Assembly: GCA_031259095.1 (NCBI GenBank)
Contig: JAIRLW010000279.1
Location: 1-7,077, forward strand
Origin: Planctomycetaceae bacterium
Lineage (GTDB): Bacteria > Planctomycetota > Planctomycetia > Pirellulales > Thermoguttaceae
Direction of reading: 5' to 3'
DNA length: 7,077 nt
Under the pieces are notes generated by a model. That model saw only the letters and a program-made list of their open reading frames with translations. It searched no databases and had not been told where the DNA came from. Positions 1 to 6,418 of the stretch are shown piece after piece. Made by a program: the position numbers and the translations under genes. Every line of letters starts with the position of its first letter. Within the stretch, counting starts at the first letter, position 1.

Positions 1-136
1 TTATTTTTTGTTATTTGGTCGCTGCGGGACTCAGAATTGAAAATGGATGTTGCCTTGAAAAAACGAATATTCCACAAATAATTACGAATCTTTTATTTGA
101 CAATCTACCGATACATTACGTTTCTTTTTAATTTTT

Positions 137-185
137 GTATCTATTCAGTCGTGATTTTATTTTGCCTCTTAACCCCGCTAGGGGT
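137..185 (+). repeat. GTATCTATTCAG module with short palindrome
   Basis: GTATCTATTCAG (137-148) is followed by TCGTGATTTTATTTT and then the palindrome ACCCCGCTAGGGGT (172-185, stem ACCCC/GGGGT). The same order occurs at 6440-6533: TATCTATTCAGTAGTG, a T-rich tract, then GCCCCGATAGGGGC. This is therefore a shorter member of the repeat family that makes up the large composite element to the right. There is no T-run after the palindrome on either strand, so it does not look like a simple terminator. Confidence 0.6.
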
Positions 186-296
186 GAGATGATGTAAAAC
201 CGGTTTTTAAAGTGAAAACGGTATATTAGAGATGCCCTAATATTTTTAGATGCGCCCTATTATTATTTTTTAGGGAAAAGATATTGGTCAATAAGG

Positions 297-322
297 TTAT
301 TATTATTATTATTATTATTATT
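297..322. repeat. (TTA)8 microsatellite
   Basis: Eight perfect TTA units (297-320) run into a T tract (321-325). The run is in non-coding DNA about 90 bases past the trpF stop. It is a candidate for length variation between strains. No function is evident. Confidence 0.9.
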
Positions 323-412
323 TTTCCTTGTTGCGACTGAGGTTGTTTTCCAGACAATACGAAAAATTAAAATAGACCGTTACCTACTTATCCTCTCCAA
401 AATCCGAAATGA

Positions 413-1039
413 TTATTTTTCTGTTCTTTTTTTTTTGTAACTAATTACTTTTTCGATGAGTTGTTGTACTTTATTAAAATTTTTAACGCCCGGCGAAAAT
501 TCGACGCCGCTGGAAACATCAATTCCATACGGTTCGGCTTGAGTAATCGCGTCTAATACATTCTCCGGCGTGATTCCGCCAGCAAGGAAGGTCGGAAATC
601 GTTTGCAAAATTCTCTCGCCTCCGACCAGTTCCAACTCACACCATTACCACCAGGTAGAAAACCACGCGACATCTCCAGAAGATAAAGAGAATCTTGCAA
701 TATTTTCGTTGCGGATTCATGGAGCAGCCGGTCTCTTGTTTGACCATCTTTGATCACCTGAATCCGTTTTGCCGAAAATTCGCCGGAAATAGAACCATGT
801 AATTGTACAAAATCAATACGCGAATCGATTTCATCCGGCAGGGAATCGACCACAACCAAAACCGTTTGGCGTTCCTGTTGACGGAACGGTTCCGCCGCAT
901 CCAGAATTTCACGAATTTTTGAAACGTCAACGTGTCTCGGACTCGGCGGATAATAAATCAACCCGATCATATCCGCCCCAACTTCAAAACATCGCTGCGC
1001 CATTTCCGGTGTTGTTATTCCGCAAATTTTAATGTACAT
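413..1039 (-). CDS. trpF: Phosphoribosylanthranilate isomerase (TrpF)
   Basis: This enzyme converts N-(5'-phosphoribosyl)anthranilate to CdRP in cytoplasmic tryptophan synthesis. The product is 208 aa, normal for a stand-alone (beta/alpha)8-barrel TrpF. I see the N-terminal KICGIT motif with the catalytic Cys at residue 6, GADMIGLIYYPPSPR (21-35), QLHG (79-82), the PGGNG loop (129-133), the phosphate-binding AGGITPENV (153-161), and DVSSGVE..PGVKN (174-187). The ATG at 1039 is chosen over an in-frame TTG at 1051 because the family starts at this motif. Neither start has a clear Shine-Dalgarno. In the beta-5 position, where the family has the catalytic Asp (Asp126 in Thermotoga maritima), this protein has Glu122 in LLEMSRG. 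No other trp gene is in the window. A MITE-like repeat lies directly upstream, so it may carry or disrupt the promoter. The identity is secure. Confidence 0.96.
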   Translation of the reverse strand: MYIKICGITTPEMAQRCFEVGADMIGLIYYPPSPRHVDVSKIREILDAAEPFRQQERQTVLVVVDSLPDEIDSRIDFVQLHGSISGEFSAKRIQVIKDGQTRDRLLHESATKILQDSLYLLEMSRGFLPGGNGVSWNWSEAREFCKRFPTFLAGGITPENVLDAITQAEPYGIDVSSGVEFSPGVKNFNKVQQLIEKVISYKKKRTEK

Positions 1040-1052
1040 CTTTGATAGCAAC

Positions 1053-1259
1053 AGATTTTACTGATTATTTCATATGTTGGGGATAATTATTTACGTTAAA
1101 AAAATCAAGAGGTAGGCGATGTTTCGCCCGAAATTTTTTGATTAATAGCGTCGGCTATCGCTGACGCGACCATGAATGAAAACCCTTTGGCAAACGGTCG
1201 CCTACCTGAATATTAATCAAACAACAACCTCCTCAAATATGAAATAATCAGAGATTTTT
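1053..1259. mobile_element. MITE-like element with 15-bp TIRs
   Basis: A perfect 15-bp inverted repeat, CTGATTATTTCATAT at 1061-1075 and its complement at 1237-1251, bounds 191 bp with no gene. Directly outside are AGATTTTA (1053-1060) and AGATTTTT (1252-1259), an 8-bp direct repeat with one mismatch, as expected of an old target-site duplication. Inside is a second hairpin: AGGTAGGCGA (1110-1119) pairs perfectly with 1198-1207, and a GCGTCGGC/GCTGACGC stem sits at 1148-1167. It lies 21 bases upstream of the trpF ATG. I infer a non-autonomous element. No transposase is visible that could be its parent. Confidence 0.5.
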
Positions 1260-1263
1260 CTAT

Positions 1264-1336
1264 AAAATAAACAGAATTGGCAGAGATCATTTTCTAAGTT
1301 GTCAATCCTGTAAATTTTGTTAATTCTGTTTAAAAA
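1264..1336. repeat. Inverted array of 9-bp GTNAATTCT-like units
   Basis: Four contiguous plus-strand 9-mers, GTCAATCCT, GTAAATTTT, GTTAATTCT and GTTTAAAAA, fill 1301-1336. Two contiguous minus-strand 9-mers, GTTTATTTT and GCCAATTCT, fill 1264-1281. The two sets face each other and create an 11-bp perfect inverted repeat (TAAACAGAATT, 1268-1278 with 1322-1332). On the transcribed strand the array begins 22 bases past the stop of the exported/TM protein gene, so it could fold in that transcript's 3' end, but there is no T-run to call it a terminator. Confidence 0.5.
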
Positions 1337-1358
1337 ATAATTTTTTAGTAATTGCCTG

Positions 1359-3254
1359 TTATTCAAAAAGTCCGAAAATAATTGTTTTATTTTGATACGG
1401 AGTTGTCCGGTCAAGTCCTTCCTCGACAAACGGATTCCAAACCTCAAGCTCCGCAAGGTAAGAACCGGCAGGAAGATGGTTTGACGAAATAAACGTACCA
1501 GGACCGTTTGGAATGATTTGCGAATAAGTTTGGCGTATTTCGTTGAATGCGCCCGATTTCGAAATAGTTATCGGAACGGCAATCGTTTCTTTTGGAATTG
1601 ATGAAACAGTTAATGAAACTTTTTCACCGGCTTTGATATGATGAGCGGTTAGTAATTCTCCTTTCGGCGAGCAAACCGTCAACTTATTAATATCAACGCC
1701 AAGTCCATTCGCCGCCGTTGGCGAATCAGCCGTCCAATCAAAAGTGATACGTTCTTTTCGTTGCGATTGAGCCTTGCGAATCGCAAAATATGAAGGAATA
1801 CGCGCGTTAATCCAACCGTGCGTCAAAAACTGATTGCCGCCGGCAATAAGATAAAATTCCAACGATTTCGAGTTACGGTAAGGGGTGATGCAAGCGGTTG
1901 CTTCTGTTTCCGGTGCGAAAATAAGACCGCGCGGCGTCAGGGTCGAATAAAAACCGACAAAACCAAATGTAACCGCTTCTTCACGTTGCTGATCGAGAAC
2001 CGTGTATGTTGCGGAACTTGACTGGCGTAAAAATCCTTCCTGAAAAAGACTCACACTAAGAACCGAAACACCGGCAACCAACGAAGTCAGCGGAACCGTC
2101 CACATCAACCAGATTCTCCGCTTCATCAGACTCAAAACATAAATATTGACCGGACCAATTAATACCGCAAAAACAATAATCAGAACCATAATCAACTTTA
2201 TATTGATACCATAATCGGCAACTACCGGAAGTAATGAAAGCAATCTCGCTTCGTTAACAATAATCGAAGAGCCGGCAGGTCGGTGGTCGTAGGTATCGCG
2301 CCAAAGTTTGGTCTGTTTCAAAACAGTTTCCCGAAACGGTTCAATTGCCGGTTTTGCGGTTTCCATATTTTTGTCAAACACATAAACAAGTCCGAGAACC
2401 GCCTGATATTTTCGTGCGGAATTTTGCGTGTCGTCTTCGGCCGGCAACCAGTGTTTGGGAACACTCCAATTAGTTCCGACAACACCAAGTATTCCGCCGG
2501 CTTCGACATATTTTTTTAACGCATCGAAAATTCCGGCATGACGTTCCTGAATTTCACGCCATTCGGAATCGATTACGATAATTGCGTCAAACCGCGTGTA
2601 AGCAAGCCAGTAATCGCTCCATTCTTCCACCGGAACATTGGACGTCCACGGCATGAGTTCCGGCGGAGCGGAAGTTCCGCCGTGACCGGAAAACGAGACG
2701 GCATGTCCTGTCGGCGCGGTTGCCGTTGCCCCTTCAGCATGTTCCGGTTTCTCCGGCGGAATTCCGATTTGGAACAAATTACGAAGATCGCCCGGCACAT
2801 CCCGACTCGTAAAAATATTAGCAATTTCGTGCGAATAATAGGACTGACCGTGATTGTTGATTTTTCGAAACGGAGTCGGATCCTTTTGATAACGTCCGTC
2901 GATAATTACTTGAGCGTCGCCGCTACCGTTCATAGGAAATGCCGGCTGAAGCAGTCGGAGAATCACCGCCGATTCCGGAGGAACCACCACACTGTTCGCC
3001 GACCGACTCAATGCCGTTTGATACCGCGAAAAACTGGTTTTCGGTATTTCAAGACCAACCGTATGAGCTTTCGCATCCTTGTTCGTAACACGAAAACGGT
3101 ATTCAAGATAACCGTAACTGGTTGACGTGCCGGCGTCGGAAGTCATGGGAATTTCCTGAACGGAAATTTTACCATAATTAACCGCGTAAACACGGTTCTG
3201 AACACCATTAAGTAACAGAAAAATAAAAAAACAAAAAAGTAGGGTACGTTTCAT
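1359..3254 (-). CDS. Exported-domain protein with two TM helices, partner of ABC permease
   Basis: I do not recognise a named gene. Counting from the ATG at 3254 the product is 631 aa. The N-terminus MKRT followed by a long hydrophobic stretch and ending VYA|VN looks like a signal peptide of about 24 residues. A second in-frame ATG at 3272 would add six residues before it. An outward-facing beta-rich region follows. Around residues 220-265 there is a segment like a class I glutamine amidotransferase-type or DUF4350-like fold (DAIIVIDSEW, then YVEAGGILGVVGTNW) with no obvious catalytic Cys. Two membrane helices lie near 351-375 and 383-405, joined by the short basic loop SLMKRR and containing LIGPVNIYVLSLMKRR. 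A C-terminal beta-rich domain of about 225 residues follows, probably outside the cytoplasm. The gene follows the permease by 57 bases, so the two are probably cotranscribed. A role as accessory subunit of the ABC system, loosely like GldG, is an inference. Confidence 0.85.
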   Translation of the reverse strand: MKRTLLFCFFIFLLLNGVQNRVYAVNYGKISVQEIPMTSDAGTSTSYGYLEYRFRVTNKDAKAHTVGLEIPKTSFSRYQTALSRSANSVVVPPESAVILRLLQPAFPMNGSGDAQVIIDGRYQKDPTPFRKINNHGQSYYSHEIANIFTSRDVPGDLRNLFQIGIPPEKPEHAEGATATAPTGHAVSFSGHGGTSAPPELMPWTSNVPVEEWSDYWLAYTRFDAIIVIDSEWREIQERHAGIFDALKKYVEAGGILGVVGTNWSVPKHWLPAEDDTQNSARKYQAVLGLVYVFDKNMETAKPAIEPFRETVLKQTKLWRDTYDHRPAGSSIIVNEARLLSLLPVVADYGINIKLIMVLIIVFAVLIGPVNIYVLSLMKRRIWLMWTVPLTSLVAGVSVLSVSLFQEGFLRQSSSATYTVLDQQREEAVTFGFVGFYSTLTPRGLIFAPETEATACITPYRNSKSLEFYLIAGGNQFLTHGWINARIPSYFAIRKAQSQRKERITFDWTADSPTAANGLGVDINKLTVCSPKGELLTAHHIKAGEKVSLTVSSIPKETIAVPITISKSGAFNEIRQTYSQIIPNGPGTFISSNHLPAGSYLAELEVWNPFVEEGLDRTTPYQNKTIIFGLFE

Positions 3255-3311
3255 AAGGTTAATGGGGAACATAAAATTGGTTGTTGGAATAAAAGTGGTG
3301 AATTTATTTTT

Positions 3312-5246
3312 TTAATCCGGCGTGGTACGTCCTGTGGCGACGTCAAATTCGGCGATACTTGGAATTAACATGGCGGCTGTTGTAAAACCGAATGCTCCGG
3401 CGAGTACCGCAAACACTAACAAATATTTTCCGAGCAACATGGAGGTAATAATGTAAAATACCGCAATTGGTAAACTAAACGACGCAACCGCAATAGCAGC
3501 CGACGGATTTCTTGCTCCTAAAGTTACGTAAAGCCCGATACCGCCTCCGACCATGAACGCGGAAAAAGGAACGAGTTGTGTTTCAAACGAACCGCTGAAC
3601 GCAACCATAATCCAAATACACGCCGCAATACCGACAAACAAAAAGAATACAATTCCCAAACTTGTTGCGGTTGCCGCCCGCGTATTATCGTACTGCATTC
3701 CGATATAAACGCCAACCATCGCGACAAACGCATAAAGAACAGTTAAACCGACCAGCAGGAAAAATAAGGAGGTTTCATCCAATGCCCGATACCAATAAAG
3801 ACGTCCGCAAAGCAATAACGGTAACAATACAATCCATTTCATGTTATAGAAAATACCGCCGAGTTTTCCGAACACATATTCTTTCGGCGTAATATCGCTT
3901 ACAAGAATCAGGTCGAATGTTCCGCCGTCTTTTTCCGATGTTTGCGACGTAATCGCCTGCACGTTGACCAACACCAGTGAAAGCAGGAACAACGGAACCA
4001 ACGGACCGGCAAGTTGCGCAACAGTAATTGCCATACTTTCCATCAACACGGAATGAAGCGTCCACGCACAAATGACAAAAAATGCCAGAAAACCAAATTG
4101 TATTACCCAAATCTTCCGACCATAAGCGCGTGTCATCATTTCACGCCAGACAATCGGATTATTCCAGGCATGACGAATCCGAACCGGTTTAGCGGCAACA
4201 GCGGACATCGTGTCGGCGTGCCATACCTTCGGCGTAACAATATGGAGAATCGGATTCGGTTCGGCGGTAACAGCGCCGGTAGGTAGAGGTTGGTCATCGC
4301 GGCGTTTTTCGGCGATAAATTCGTGCGTCCATTGATTTTCTTCAATTTTTGAAACAGTGTCCACTGCAAGCGATTCCGCCAATGTTTGTTCGACATTCTT
4401 TTTGTGCCATGTATCTTCTTCGATGGTGGTTGGTCGTGCTTCGCGGGACGGATTCCAAACTCGAACCAACGTAATAGCAATCGCGTTTATCAAAAGAACG
4501 AGGCAACCGCAAATAATCAGAAAATTTTGAATCGGTCCCAAAACGGCTCCGACCGCTGTACTGAAAGAGATTGTTGAAACATCAATTGCCGGTCTGGACG
4601 CAACCACAACCGCGCTCCATGGACTGAACAAAACAGTGAACTTCAAACCGTTTGGCATGGAGATTGCGATTGTTTCCCAAATTCCGATCCAAAGCACCAA
4701 CGCGAGAATGGTTGTTGCGATTGCCTGAAACGTTTTTTCGCGCCAAAGAGCAATACAACTGCCGAGACTGCCGCACGCTAACATACTGAACAATGTTACC
4801 AACATGACCCGAACAATCTGATAATACGAAACACCGCCAAGCATGGCAATAGCCATAAAAACCGGAACGGAAACTGCAAGCATCATCAGAATATTGAGTA
4901 AACTGGCAAACAGTTTACCGAGTACCAATTCGCTGTTAGACATTCGGGTTAATAGAAGTAATAATAATGTTTTACGTTCTTTTTCTTGCCCGACGGCGCT
5001 GGCGGCAAGCGTGGCGGCGAAAAAAACGGCAAGAACCAACTGAACCGGAGCAAGAAATTGAAACAACATTGCGCCGAATCGTGCAAAATCGCCGGGATCG
5101 GTAATGAGTTGCGTCCCGCTAACCACCAGCCATGCCGTCGCGATAAGCAACAAAAGCAATCCGACATAAACACTGCGGATAAGATACGTCCAATCACGAC
5201 GCGGCGCAATCGTAATTTCACGGGTAAAAACTGGTCCAATCAACAT
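3312..5246 (-). CDS. ABC-2 type transporter permease with two permease modules
   Basis: This is a 644-aa integral membrane protein made of two ABC-2 permease modules. Module one begins GPVFTREITIAPRR and has about six hydrophobic helices (near 22-44, 64-86, 113-135, 147-168, 174-197, 234-262). It carries GQEKERKTLLLLLLTRMSNS (86-105) followed by GKL. A polar linker spans about 263-360. Module two begins NPIVWREMMTRAYGRK (363-378), repeats the pattern with SEKDGGTFDLILVSDITPKE (437-456) followed by GKL, and ends with further helices (near 491-516, 525-550, 558-576, 584-603, 605-630). The EK(E/D)xGT/KT-LLL..T..E...GKL signature is the usual ABC-2 coupling region. The ATG at 5246 fits the module start, though no Shine-Dalgarno is visible. 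The substrate cannot be told. The ATP-binding subunit is not in this window, so it must be encoded elsewhere. A palindromic MITE-like element lies 30 bases upstream. Confidence 0.93.
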   Translation of the reverse strand: MLIGPVFTREITIAPRRDWTYLIRSVYVGLLLLLIATAWLVVSGTQLITDPGDFARFGAMLFQFLAPVQLVLAVFFAATLAASAVGQEKERKTLLLLLLTRMSNSELVLGKLFASLLNILMMLAVSVPVFMAIAMLGGVSYYQIVRVMLVTLFSMLACGSLGSCIALWREKTFQAIATTILALVLWIGIWETIAISMPNGLKFTVLFSPWSAVVVASRPAIDVSTISFSTAVGAVLGPIQNFLIICGCLVLLINAIAITLVRVWNPSREARPTTIEEDTWHKKNVEQTLAESLAVDTVSKIEENQWTHEFIAEKRRDDQPLPTGAVTAEPNPILHIVTPKVWHADTMSAVAAKPVRIRHAWNNPIVWREMMTRAYGRKIWVIQFGFLAFFVICAWTLHSVLMESMAITVAQLAGPLVPLFLLSLVLVNVQAITSQTSEKDGGTFDLILVSDITPKEYVFGKLGGIFYNMKWIVLLPLLLCGRLYWYRALDETSLFFLLVGLTVLYAFVAMVGVYIGMQYDNTRAATATSLGIVFFLFVGIAACIWIMVAFSGSFETQLVPFSAFMVGGGIGLYVTLGARNPSAAIAVASFSLPIAVFYIITSMLLGKYLLVFAVLAGAFGFTTAAMLIPSIAEFDVATGRTTPD

Positions 5247-5275
5247 AACGTAGGAAACATGAGGGGATTTTTTAT

Positions 5276-5373
5276 GGCAACTTCTAAAAACTCATTTTTT
5301 GGTCAACCGAAATCGGCTAAAATCGATTTTAGTCGATTTTAATCTGTGAAGAAATAAGTTTTTAGAAGTTCTC
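5276..5373. mobile_element. 98-bp MITE-like hairpin element
   Basis: The ends are inverted repeats: 5279-5300 and 5349-5370 match at 20 of 22 positions, and the outer 14 (AACTTCTAAAAACT) are perfect. The element is flanked by TTATG-like direct repeats: TTAT at 5272-5275 and 5374-5377, a possible 4-bp target duplication. The centre is a 30-bp near-perfect palindrome (5310-5339, 14 of 15 pairs) containing the perfect 16-mer CTAAAATCGATTTTAG (5317-5332). It has no coding capacity, so it is a candidate non-autonomous element. The TIR style (tip, then TCTAAAAA) reminds me of some IS5-type ends, but I cannot verify that. It sits in the 5' region of the permease gene and could form a strong hairpin in the leader or supply a promoter. 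Confidence 0.5.
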
Positions 5374-5375
5374 TT

Positions 5376-5490
5376 ATGATTTTAGGAATCGGTCGTCTAG
5401 TTTATCCCGAAACAGGAACTTTTTCAAGTAGCATACCGGATTGTTGCCGATAAAATTACAAAAGAACGAGGATTAGAAACATCGGAATAA
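5376..5490 (+). pseudogene. Possible decayed coding remnant, frameshifted
   Basis: The plus strand reads MILGIGRLVYPETGTF from an ATG at 5376. After a one-base shift near 5421-5424 it continues QVAYRIVADKITKERGLE and reaches a stop at 5488-5490. The two halves read like ordinary protein sequence in different frames, which is what a gene fragment with an indel in the T-run would look like. I cannot name the family. The stretch lies between two facing copies of a TCATAAGRGAA repeat (5356-5379 and 5506-5529), so it may be debris inside an old mobile element. Chance is also possible over such a short length. Confidence 0.2.
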
Positions 5491-5505
5491 TTACCATTAT
5501 TTTTA

Positions 5506-5529
5506 TATCATAAGGGAATCTCTAAAAAT
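5506..5529 (+). repeat. TCATAAGGGAATCTCTAAAA repeat end
   Basis: This 24-mer matches the right end of the 98-bp element, read on the opposite strand from 5379 to 5356, at 19 of 24 positions. The shared part includes TCATAAG and TCTAAAAA. It may be an orphan end of a related element. I find no matching opposite end to its right. Confidence 0.4.
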
Positions 5530-5548
5530 ATCGTTTGCCAAAAGATTT

Positions 5549-5586
5549 TTAATTAATTAATTAATGAATAATTAATCAATTGATTA
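5549..5586. repeat. (TTAA)4 run and AT-rich palindrome
   Basis: Four perfect TTAA units (5549-5564) are followed by the 14-bp palindrome TAATCAATTGATTA (5573-5586). This abuts the 9-bp unit array to the right. It is simple AT-rich sequence with no clear function. TTAA-rich tracts are common insertion targets. Confidence 0.7.
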
Positions 5587-5668
5587 TTTGTCCCATTAGT
5601 CCCTATTGTCCTTAATGTCTCTATAAAGTGGGACTTTAGGGACGGCTGGGGCATTAGGAACAAATAAT
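5583..5668. repeat. Head-to-head array of eight 9-bp GTCCCTAAT-like units
   Basis: Four contiguous plus-strand units fill 5590-5625: GTCCCATTA, GTCCCTATT, GTCCTTAAT, GTCTCTATA. Immediately, with no gap, four minus-strand units fill 5626-5661; read on the minus strand from the junction outward-in they are GTTCCTAAT, GCCCCAGCC, GTCCCTAAA and GTCCCACTT. The outer flanks ATTATTT (5583-5589) and AAATAAT (5662-5668) are also inverted repeats. The whole 86 bp can fold as one imperfect hairpin. It starts 55 bases past the rpe stop, so it would be transcribed as the rpe 3' end if transcription continues. Confidence 0.6.
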
Positions 5669-5723
5669 TTTTCATAAAACGTTGTGGTTAATAAAAACAG
5701 ACTGTTACGGAACGGAATGATTC

Positions 5724-6416
5724 CTAATCATTTTCATTTTCAATAAGTTGTTTTAATTGTTGAAACTGTTTTTTAACGTCCGGTTTTCCGAGCAACGCGG
5801 TTCCGGTAACAAAAAGATTAGCGCCGGCGGCGGCGGCGGCGGTAATGGTAGATTCGCTAATGCCGCCGTCAACCGAAATAAGAATATTTTCGTTGGCAAC
5901 CCGACGAATTCGGCGTATTTTATCGAGTGAACGTGTATCAAAAGTCTGTCCTCCAAAACCGGGCATCACACTCATTGTCAGAACGAGTTCACAATCGTTG
6001 ACATACGGCAACACCGCCTCAACCGGAGTAGGCGGATTGGACGCCAGACCCGGAACCGCTCCGAGTTTCCGAATCTCATCAAACAACATTCGCGGATCCG
6101 GCGCAACCTCAATATGAACCGAAAGCATATCGGCTCCCGCACGACGAAATGCCGCAAGATATTGTTGCGGTTCTTGCAGCATCAGGTGAACATCCAACGG
6201 CAATGGTGTTGAACGTCGAATGGCTTCCACAACCGGTATGCCAAAACTCAGATTCGGTACAAAATGACCGTCCATAATGTCCAGATGTAATATTTTCGCT
6301 CCAGCCTCTTCCAAACATCGAATATCGCGTTCCAAATGGGCAAAATCGGCTGCCAACAACGACGGATTAATATGCGGTCCGCTCCGAATTAAAGAAATAA
6401 TGTTAGTAATGGTCAA
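5724..6416 (-). CDS. rpe: Ribulose-phosphate 3-epimerase
   Basis: This cytoplasmic enzyme interconverts ribulose 5-phosphate and xylulose 5-phosphate in the pentose phosphate pathway. It is a 230-aa (beta/alpha)8 barrel. Visible motifs are NPSLLAADF (17-25), LHLDIMDGHFVPNLSFG (43-59), DVHLML (75-80), SVHIE (99-103), LTMSVMPGFGGQTF (146-159), ISVDGGIS (180-187) and TGTALLG (205-211). The four metal and acid-base residues of the family are present: His44, Asp46, His77 and Asp183. It is about 12 residues longer at the N-terminus than the usual start just before the first strand. The assigned start is TTG. AAGGAG lies only 2 bases upstream, while an in-frame ATT at 6410-6408 has the same site at 8 bases, so the exact start is uncertain. 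No cbb or other pentose-pathway gene is beside it. Confidence 0.96.
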   Translation of the reverse strand: MTITNIISLIRSGPHINPSLLAADFAHLERDIRCLEEAGAKILHLDIMDGHFVPNLSFGIPVVEAIRRSTPLPLDVHLMLQEPQQYLAAFRRAGADMLSVHIEVAPDPRMLFDEIRKLGAVPGLASNPPTPVEAVLPYVNDCELVLTMSVMPGFGGQTFDTRSLDKIRRIRRVANENILISVDGGISESTITAAAAAGANLFVTGTALLGKPDVKKQFQQLKQLIENEND

Positions 6417-6418
6417 TT

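Larger units (their letters stand above)
1..412. other. Intergenic region downstream of trpF
   Basis: I see no recognisable gene here. The sequence is strongly AT-rich. It contains a GTATCTATTCAG repeat module with a GC-rich palindrome (137-185), a 12-bp palindrome AAAACCGGTTTT (196-207), two similar TCTAA-type repeat ends (220-257) and a TTA microsatellite (297-322). One plus-strand frame is open from the window edge (base 3) to a stop at 131. It could be the tail of a convergent gene, but it resembles nothing I know and its composition is like the surrounding spacer. No T-tailed hairpin typical of an intrinsic terminator follows trpF. Confidence 0.6.

Noticed and set aside
3..131. Plus-strand frame open from the left edge to a stop at 131
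   Set aside because: It has no recognisable motif, the composition matches the AT-rich spacer, and another plus frame is also open for 26 codons. Not enough to call a gene end.
172..185. Intrinsic terminator for trpF
   Set aside because: The stem is only 5 bp, it lies about 230 bases past the stop, and no T-run follows on the transcribed strand.
2538..3125. 195-codon plus-strand open frame
   Set aside because: It lies wholly inside the exported/TM protein gene on the opposite strand, has an arginine-rich composition typical of an antisense shadow, and shows no motif.
5247..5310. Sigma-70 promoter for the permease (TTGACC at 5306-5301, minus strand)
   Set aside because: No acceptable -10 hexamer lies 16-18 bases downstream. 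The nearest TA-rich candidate is about 24 bases away.
5274..5342. 22-codon plus-strand ORF (MATSKNSFFG...) with GAGGGG 7 bases upstream
   Set aside because: Its sequence is almost entirely the left TIR and palindromic core of the 98-bp element, which explains it better.
5553..5675. 40-codon minus-strand ORF (MKNYLFLMPQ...)
   Set aside because: It runs through the 9-bp unit array, which stays in frame because 9 is divisible by 3, and ends in the TTAA run. Openness is expected by chance there.
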